Below are positions 60,427 to 64,000 of a DNA stretch of 64,000 nucleotides, in pieces. A model generated the notes under the pieces. That model was not told the DNA's origin. It did no database searches and worked only from the letters and a program-made list of their open reading frames with translations. Origin of the DNA: Actinomadura mexicana (GTDB taxonomy: Bacteria; Actinomycetota; Actinomycetes; Streptosporangiales; Streptosporangiaceae); contig NZ_FZNP01000024.1 of NCBI RefSeq assembly GCF_900188105.1, forward strand, positions 31,835 through 95,834, given 5' to 3'. A program made the translations under genes and the position numbers. The first letter of the stretch is position 1; each line of letters opens with the position of its first letter.

Positions 60427-61949
60427 GGAGCGGCGGCCGGGTCCTCCCCCGCGCGGATCCAGTCGAACGTGCGCTCCACGGCGCGCTTCCAGTTGTCGTA
60501 CTCGGCGGCCCTCTGCGCGGGCTCCATCGCCGGGACCCAGCGGGCGGCGCGGTGCCAGTTGCGCCGCAGCCCCTCCAGCCCCGCCCAGTAGCCGACGGCG
60601 AGCCCGGCGGCGTAGGCGGCGCCGAGCGACACCGTCTCCACCACCATCGGGCGCGCCACCGGCACGTTCAGCACGTCGGCGACCATCTGCATGACCAGGT
60701 TGTCCGACGTCATACCGCCGTCGGCCTTGAGCTCCTTCAGCGAGAGCCCGGAGTCGGCGTTCATCGCGTCCACGACCTCGCGGGTCTGCCAGCCCGTCGC
60801 CTCCAGCACGGCCCGCGCCAGGTGACCCTTGGTGATGTAGGAGGTCAGGCCGACGATGATGCCCCGGGCCTCGCTGCGCCAGTGCGGGGCGAACAGCCCG
60901 GAGAACGCCGGGACGATGTAGCAGCCGCCGTTGTCGTCGACGGTCCGGGCCAGGGTCTCGATCTCCGGCGCCGTGCTGATCAGCCCGAGGCCGTCCCGGA
61001 ACCACTGGACGAGCGCCCCGGTGATCGCGATCGAGCCCTCCAGCGCGTACACGGCGGGCTCGTCACCGATCTTGTAGCCGACGGTGGTGAGCAGCCCGTT
61101 GTCCGACTTCACCGGCGTCGTGCCGGTGTTCATCAGCAGGAACGCGCCCGTCCCGTAGGTGCACTTGGTCTCGCCCGGGGAGAAGCACGTCTGCCCGAAC
61201 AGCGCGGCCTGCTGGTCGCCGAGGGCGGCGCCGACGCGCACGCCGGGGAACACGCGGCGGGCCGTCCCGTAGGTCTCGGTGGACGACCGGATCTCCGGCA
61301 GCATCGCCTTCGGCACCCCGAAGAAGTCGAGCAGGCCGTCGTCCCAGGTGAGCGTGTGCAGGTCCATCAGCAGCGTGCGGCTGGCGTTGGTCACGTCGGT
61401 GACGTGGACGCCGCCGTCGACGCCGCCGCTGAGGTTCCAGATCAGCCAGCTCTCCATCGTGCCGAACAGGACCTCGCCGCGCTCGGCGCGCTCCCGCAGG
61501 CCGGGCGTGTGGTCCAGCATCCAGCGGACGCGCGGGGCCGAGAAGTAGGTGGCCAGCGGCAGCCCGCTGCGCTCGGTGACCATCGCGGCGCCGGGGGCGC
61601 GGGCCAGCTCGTCCACGAGCGGGCCGGTCCGCATGTCCTGCCAGACGATGGCGCGGCCGATCGGGACGCCGGTCAGCCGGTCCCACAGGACGGTCGTCTC
61701 CCGCTGGTTCGCGATCCCGACCGCCGCGACCTGGCGGGGCGTCGCGCCCGCCTGGGCGAGCGCCTCCGGAGCGACGCGCTCCAGGTTGCGCCAGATCTCC
61801 ATCGGGTCGTGCTCGACCCAGCCGGGCTTCGGGAAGTGCTGCCTGTGCTCGCGCTGCGCCACCGAGACCAGGCGGCCGCCGTGGTCGAACAGGATGCACC
61901 GGGTGGACGTGGTGCCCTGGTCGATCGACATCACGTACCGTTCGGTCAC
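60423..61949 (-). CDS. glpK: Glycerol kinase (copy 1)
   Basis: This 508-residue FGGY kinase makes glycerol 3-phosphate. Motifs are SIDQGTTSTRCILFDHGG, VGIANQRETTVLWDR, GRAIVWQDMRTG, GALGDQQAALFGQTCFSPGE, KCTYGTGAFLLMNTG and LKADGGMTSDNLVMQMVADV. The GTG at 61949 follows GGAGGAGG. It lies 69 nt downstream of the iclR gene on the same strand. A second glpK begins at 63900 on the other strand, behind glpF. Two glycerol kinases in one locus suggest different regulation or kinetics. Confidence 0.95.
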   Translation of the reverse strand: MTERYVMSIDQGTTSTRCILFDHGGRLVSVAQREHRQHFPKPGWVEHDPMEIWRNLERVAPEALAQAGATPRQVAAVGIANQRETTVLWDRLTGVPIGRAIVWQDMRTGPLVDELARAPGAAMVTERSGLPLATYFSAPRVRWMLDHTPGLRERAERGEVLFGTMESWLIWNLSGGVDGGVHVTDVTNASRTLLMDLHTLTWDDGLLDFFGVPKAMLPEIRSSTETYGTARRVFPGVRVGAALGDQQAALFGQTCFSPGETKCTYGTGAFLLMNTGTTPVKSDNGLLTTVGYKIGDEPAVYALEGSIAITGALVQWFRDGLGLISTAPEIETLARTVDDNGGCYIVPAFSGLFAPHWRSEARGIIVGLTSYITKGHLARAVLEATGWQTREVVDAMNADSGLSLKELKADGGMTSDNLVMQMVADVLNVPVARPMVVETVSLGAAYAAGLAVGYWAGLEGLRRNWHRAARWVPAMEPAQRAAEYDNWKRAVERTFDWIRAGEDPAAAP

Positions 61950-62018
61950 GGCCGGCCTCCTCCCCCCGGACGGGCCTCCCCGTGCAGGCGCGGCGGCGTC
62001 AGGACGGGAGGCGGGGCG

Positions 62019-62786
62019 TCACCAGCGCGAGCCGCCGAGGTCCCGGGAGACGGCGCGGGCGGCGTCGCGCACGTAGGCCACGAGCCTCGGGTCGGGGACG
62101 CGGCGGGAGTCGCAGATCCGCTCGACCGCGCCGGAGATGCCGATGGCCCCGACGACGAGTCCCCCGTGCCCGCGGATCGGGGCGGCGATCCCGGCCTCGC
62201 CGATGGACAGCTCCTCGGTCTCGGCGGCCCAGCCGTTCTCCCGGACACGGGTGGCGGCGCGTGCGAGCTCCCTGGGGTCGGTGATGGTGCGCCGGCAGTA
62301 GGACTCCAGGACGCTGTCGCGGATGGACGCCGCCGCGTTGGCGTCGTGCGCGAGCAGCGCCTTGCCGAGCGCGGTGGCGTGCAGCGGCAGCAGCGAGCCG
62401 ACGTCCATGGCCTGGAGCGTGTCGTCCGGGCGGAACACGTGGTGGACGACCAGGACCTTCCCGTCCAGCAGCGTCCCGATCCGGACGGCCTCGCCGCTGC
62501 GCGAGGCGAGCGCGTCGGCCCAGTTGATGGCGCGGGACCGCAGCTCGTTGACGTCCAGGTAGCTGGTGCCGAGGTGCAGCAGCGCGGCGCCGAGCTGGTA
62601 CTTGCCCGTGCCGCCGTCCTGCTCGACGAAGCCGACGCGCTCCAGGGTGCGCAGGATGCCGTGCGCGGTGCCCCGGGCGAGGCCCAGTGAACTGGCGATC
62701 TCGCCGACCCCGAGCCGGCCCGAGCTCGCCGCCAGCAGGCGCAGGATCGCGGCCGCCCGCTCGATCGACTGCACAGGTCCGGGCAT
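62019..62786 (-). CDS. IclR family regulator of the glycerol locus
   Basis: This 255-residue regulator has an N-terminal IclR winged helix (VQSIERAAAILRLLAASSGR, LGVGEIASSLGLARGTAHGI, LRTLERVGFVEQD) and an effector domain (LHATALGKALLAHDANAAAS, EAGIAAPIRGHGGLVVGAIG). GylR-type IclR proteins repress glycerol genes in Streptomyces. Here it diverges from glpF and precedes a glpK on its own strand. The promoter space carries two matching palindromes, one at each end, as expected for a repressor of both directions. Confidence 0.92.
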   Translation of the reverse strand: MPGPVQSIERAAAILRLLAASSGRLGVGEIASSLGLARGTAHGILRTLERVGFVEQDGGTGKYQLGAALLHLGTSYLDVNELRSRAINWADALASRSGEAVRIGTLLDGKVLVVHHVFRPDDTLQAMDVGSLLPLHATALGKALLAHDANAAASIRDSVLESYCRRTITDPRELARAATRVRENGWAAETEELSIGEAGIAAPIRGHGGLVVGAIGISGAVERICDSRRVPDPRLVAYVRDAARAVSRDLGGSRW

Positions 62787-62815
62787 GGCGCCGATGGTAG
62801 TTCTACCGGCGATGT

Positions 62816-62830
62816 GCCGACAATGTCGGC
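62816..62830. promoter_or_regulatory. IclR/GylR-type operator, left copy
   Basis: GCCGACAATGTCGGC is a perfect palindrome (7-bp arms with one central base), 29 nt upstream of the iclR start. The sister site at 62930-62944 has the same right half and a centre of opposite base. Confidence 0.75.
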
Positions 62831-62929
62831 AGCCGCCGCAATCATCGTCCGATGCGCCCTGAACTGCCCGGATTCTGTGATCTGGTGCACAGGGTGGAGA
62901 GTAACCGCCGCCGGGCTGGGGCGAAAGTG

Positions 62930-62944
62930 TTCGACATTGTCGGC
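62930..62944. promoter_or_regulatory. IclR/GylR-type operator, right copy
   Basis: TTCGACATTGTCGGC differs from the left copy at the two outer left bases and the centre. It lies 88 nt before the glpF start, next to the expected promoter. The two sites are 114 bp apart, about eleven helical turns, so a looped repression complex is possible. Confidence 0.75.
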
Positions 62945-63032
62945 AGCCTCCCGTTGTCAGGCGTTCCGTCCCGGCTTACGGTCCAGCCAGCCTCACGGGG
63001 CTCGCGTCCACCCCACCTCCCGAGGAGTACCC

Positions 63033-63857
63033 ATGGCGGAACGCACCCGAATCCCCGCGCTGGCCGGTGAGCTCGCCGCCGAGTTCGCCGGCACCCTGAT
63101 CCTCATCCTGTTCGGCGTCGGCGTCGTCGCGCAGGTCGCCGCAGCCGAGATCGGCGACCACGACAGCATCGCCTGGGCCTGGGGCCTCGGCGTCACGCTC
63201 GGCGTGTACGTCGCGGCCCGGATCAGCGGCGCCCACCTCAACCCCGCCGTCACCGTCGCGCTGGCCGCGTTCAGGGAGTTCGCCTGGCGCAAGACGGTGC
63301 CCTACATCGCCGCGCAGACCGCGGGGGCGTTCGTCGCGGCGCTGATCGTCCGCTGGAACTACAGCGAGGTGCTGGCCAAGGTCGACCCCGGCCACACCAT
63401 CAAGACCCAGGGCGTGTTCTCCACCCTGCCGGGCAACGGCACGCTCCCGGTCGGCACCTGGGGCGCGTTCCGCGACCAGGTGATCGGAACCGCCATCCTG
63501 CTCTTCGTGATCAAGGCGCTCACCGACGTGCGCAACTCGCCGCCGCTCGCCAACCTCGCCCCCTTCATGATCGGCCTCCTGGTCGTCGGGATCGGCATGG
63601 CGTGGGGCACCGACGCCGGCTACGCGATCAACCCGGCCCGCGACTTCGGGCCCCGGCTCGCCTCGTTCCTCACCGGCTACGGCACGGCGTGGCGGGACCA
63701 GAACGGCGATCTCTACTTCTGGGTGCCGATCATCGGCCCGCTCATCGGCGGAGTGCTCGGCGTCGGGCTCTACAAGGCGCTGATCGGACGGTTCCTGCCG
63801 CCGGAGGAGAACCCGCAGGAGCCCACGACGCCCGAGCCCCAGTACGAGACGGCGTGA
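63033..63857 (+). CDS. glpF: Glycerol uptake facilitator (MIP channel)
   Basis: This 274-residue membrane protein has six helices and the two NPA half-helices of aquaglyceroporins (SGAHLNPAVTVALAA and GYAINPARDFGPR). The Asp after the second NPA (PARDFGPR) and the overall size favour glycerol rather than water transport. GAGGAG lies 5 nt before the ATG at 63033. A glycerol kinase gene follows after 42 nt, giving the classic glpF-glpK operon. Confidence 0.94.
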   Translation: MAERTRIPALAGELAAEFAGTLILILFGVGVVAQVAAAEIGDHDSIAWAWGLGVTLGVYVAARISGAHLNPAVTVALAAFREFAWRKTVPYIAAQTAGAFVAALIVRWNYSEVLAKVDPGHTIKTQGVFSTLPGNGTLPVGTWGAFRDQVIGTAILLFVIKALTDVRNSPPLANLAPFMIGLLVVGIGMAWGTDAGYAINPARDFGPRLASFLTGYGTAWRDQNGDLYFWVPIIGPLIGGVLGVGLYKALIGRFLPPEENPQEPTTPEPQYETA

Positions 63858-63899
63858 AGCGCCCCGTCCCGCCCGCCACGACTCCAGGAGAACGCACGC

Positions 63900-64000
63900 A
63901 TGGCTGACTTCGTCGGGGCCCTCGACCAGGGCACGACCAGCACCCGATTCATGATCTTCGACCACGGCGGCAACGAGATCGCCCGCCACCAGCTCGAACA
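63900..64000 (+). CDS. glpK: Glycerol kinase (copy 2), 3' end outside window
   Basis: The first 33 codons are in the window, from the ATG at 63900 behind AGGAG. The sequence MADFVGALDQGTTSTRFMIF then DHGGNEIARHQLE is the nucleotide-binding start of FGGY glycerol kinases. It differs clearly from the copy at 60423-61949 (SIDQGTTSTRCILFDHGGRL), so it is a paralogue and not a recent duplication. It is in one operon with glpF. Confidence 0.9.
   Translation, partial: MADFVGALDQGTTSTRFMIFDHGGNEIARHQLE

Overview
The window is high-GC, densely coding actinobacterial DNA. Start codons are often GTG or TTG, many genes overlap by ATGA or GTGA, and families typical of filamentous actinomycetes recur: DUF5753 XRE regulators, Ser/Thr kinases, F420/deazaflavin oxidoreductases, and an ipd steroid-ring cluster laid out as in mycobacteria. 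My inference is a chromosome of a Thermomonosporaceae-type organism such as Actinomadura; no rRNA or tRNA is present to test this.

Region 1 (1-16.5 kb) is loosely packed and accessory-like. It holds the 5' end of a Pro/Tyr-repeat protein, a winged-helix protein, a DUF2786 protein, a small HTH protein, two paralogous proteins of unknown function (4940-5899 and 13420-14334), a membrane protein, a two-HTH DNA-binding protein (8346-9128), an aldo/keto reductase, a Ser/Thr kinase, citrate synthase, a tandem all-alpha NTP pyrophosphatase and biotin synthase. The two paralogues and the two-HTH protein share one upstream module: TTATCCACAG fused to an AGAAC-3-GTTCT palindrome, 62-71 nt before the start codon. 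This looks like a small undescribed regulon.

Region 2 (16.5-30.7 kb) contains a 17-bp tandem repeat and a DUF6504 gene behind a perfect SOS box. A TetR/luciferase-like oxidoreductase pair shares a 19-bp operator. Next come a two-component system divergent from a three-gene ABC-2 exporter, a short HPF/RaiA-like protein, a DUF5753 regulator, and single enzymes. One of these is a phosphotransferase-fold protein that has lost its catalytic residues.

Region 3 (30.7-35.5 kb) is the most striking. It is a compact four-gene operon behind three 10-bp-phased direct repeats: a wHTH-like protein, a Cas4/Dna2-type PD-(D/E)XK nuclease with four candidate Fe-S cysteines, a protein of unknown function with a beta-barrel-like C-terminus, and an Upf1/Dna2-like SF1 helicase. 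The order nuclease, barrel, helicase is that of Dna2, so I read it as a split Dna2-like DNA-processing machine, either for repair or for defence.

Region 4 (35.5-46.7 kb) is mostly housekeeping: an ABC ATPase, Zn-ribbon proteins, a coiled-coil protein, prolyl aminopeptidase, HrpA helicase, and a receptor kinase whose extracellular part is a lytic-transglycosylase fold.

Region 5 (46.7-60.4 kb) is catabolic. Two SDR genes diverge from echA20-ipdA-ipdB-ipdC (steroid C/D-ring degradation). After them come redox genes, several regulators, two acyl-CoA dehydrogenases, an enoyl-CoA hydratase and a broken CaiB gene. Region 6 (60.4-64 kb) is a glycerol locus: glpK and iclR on the minus strand diverge from glpF and a second glpK, with two near-identical palindromic operators in the intergenic space.
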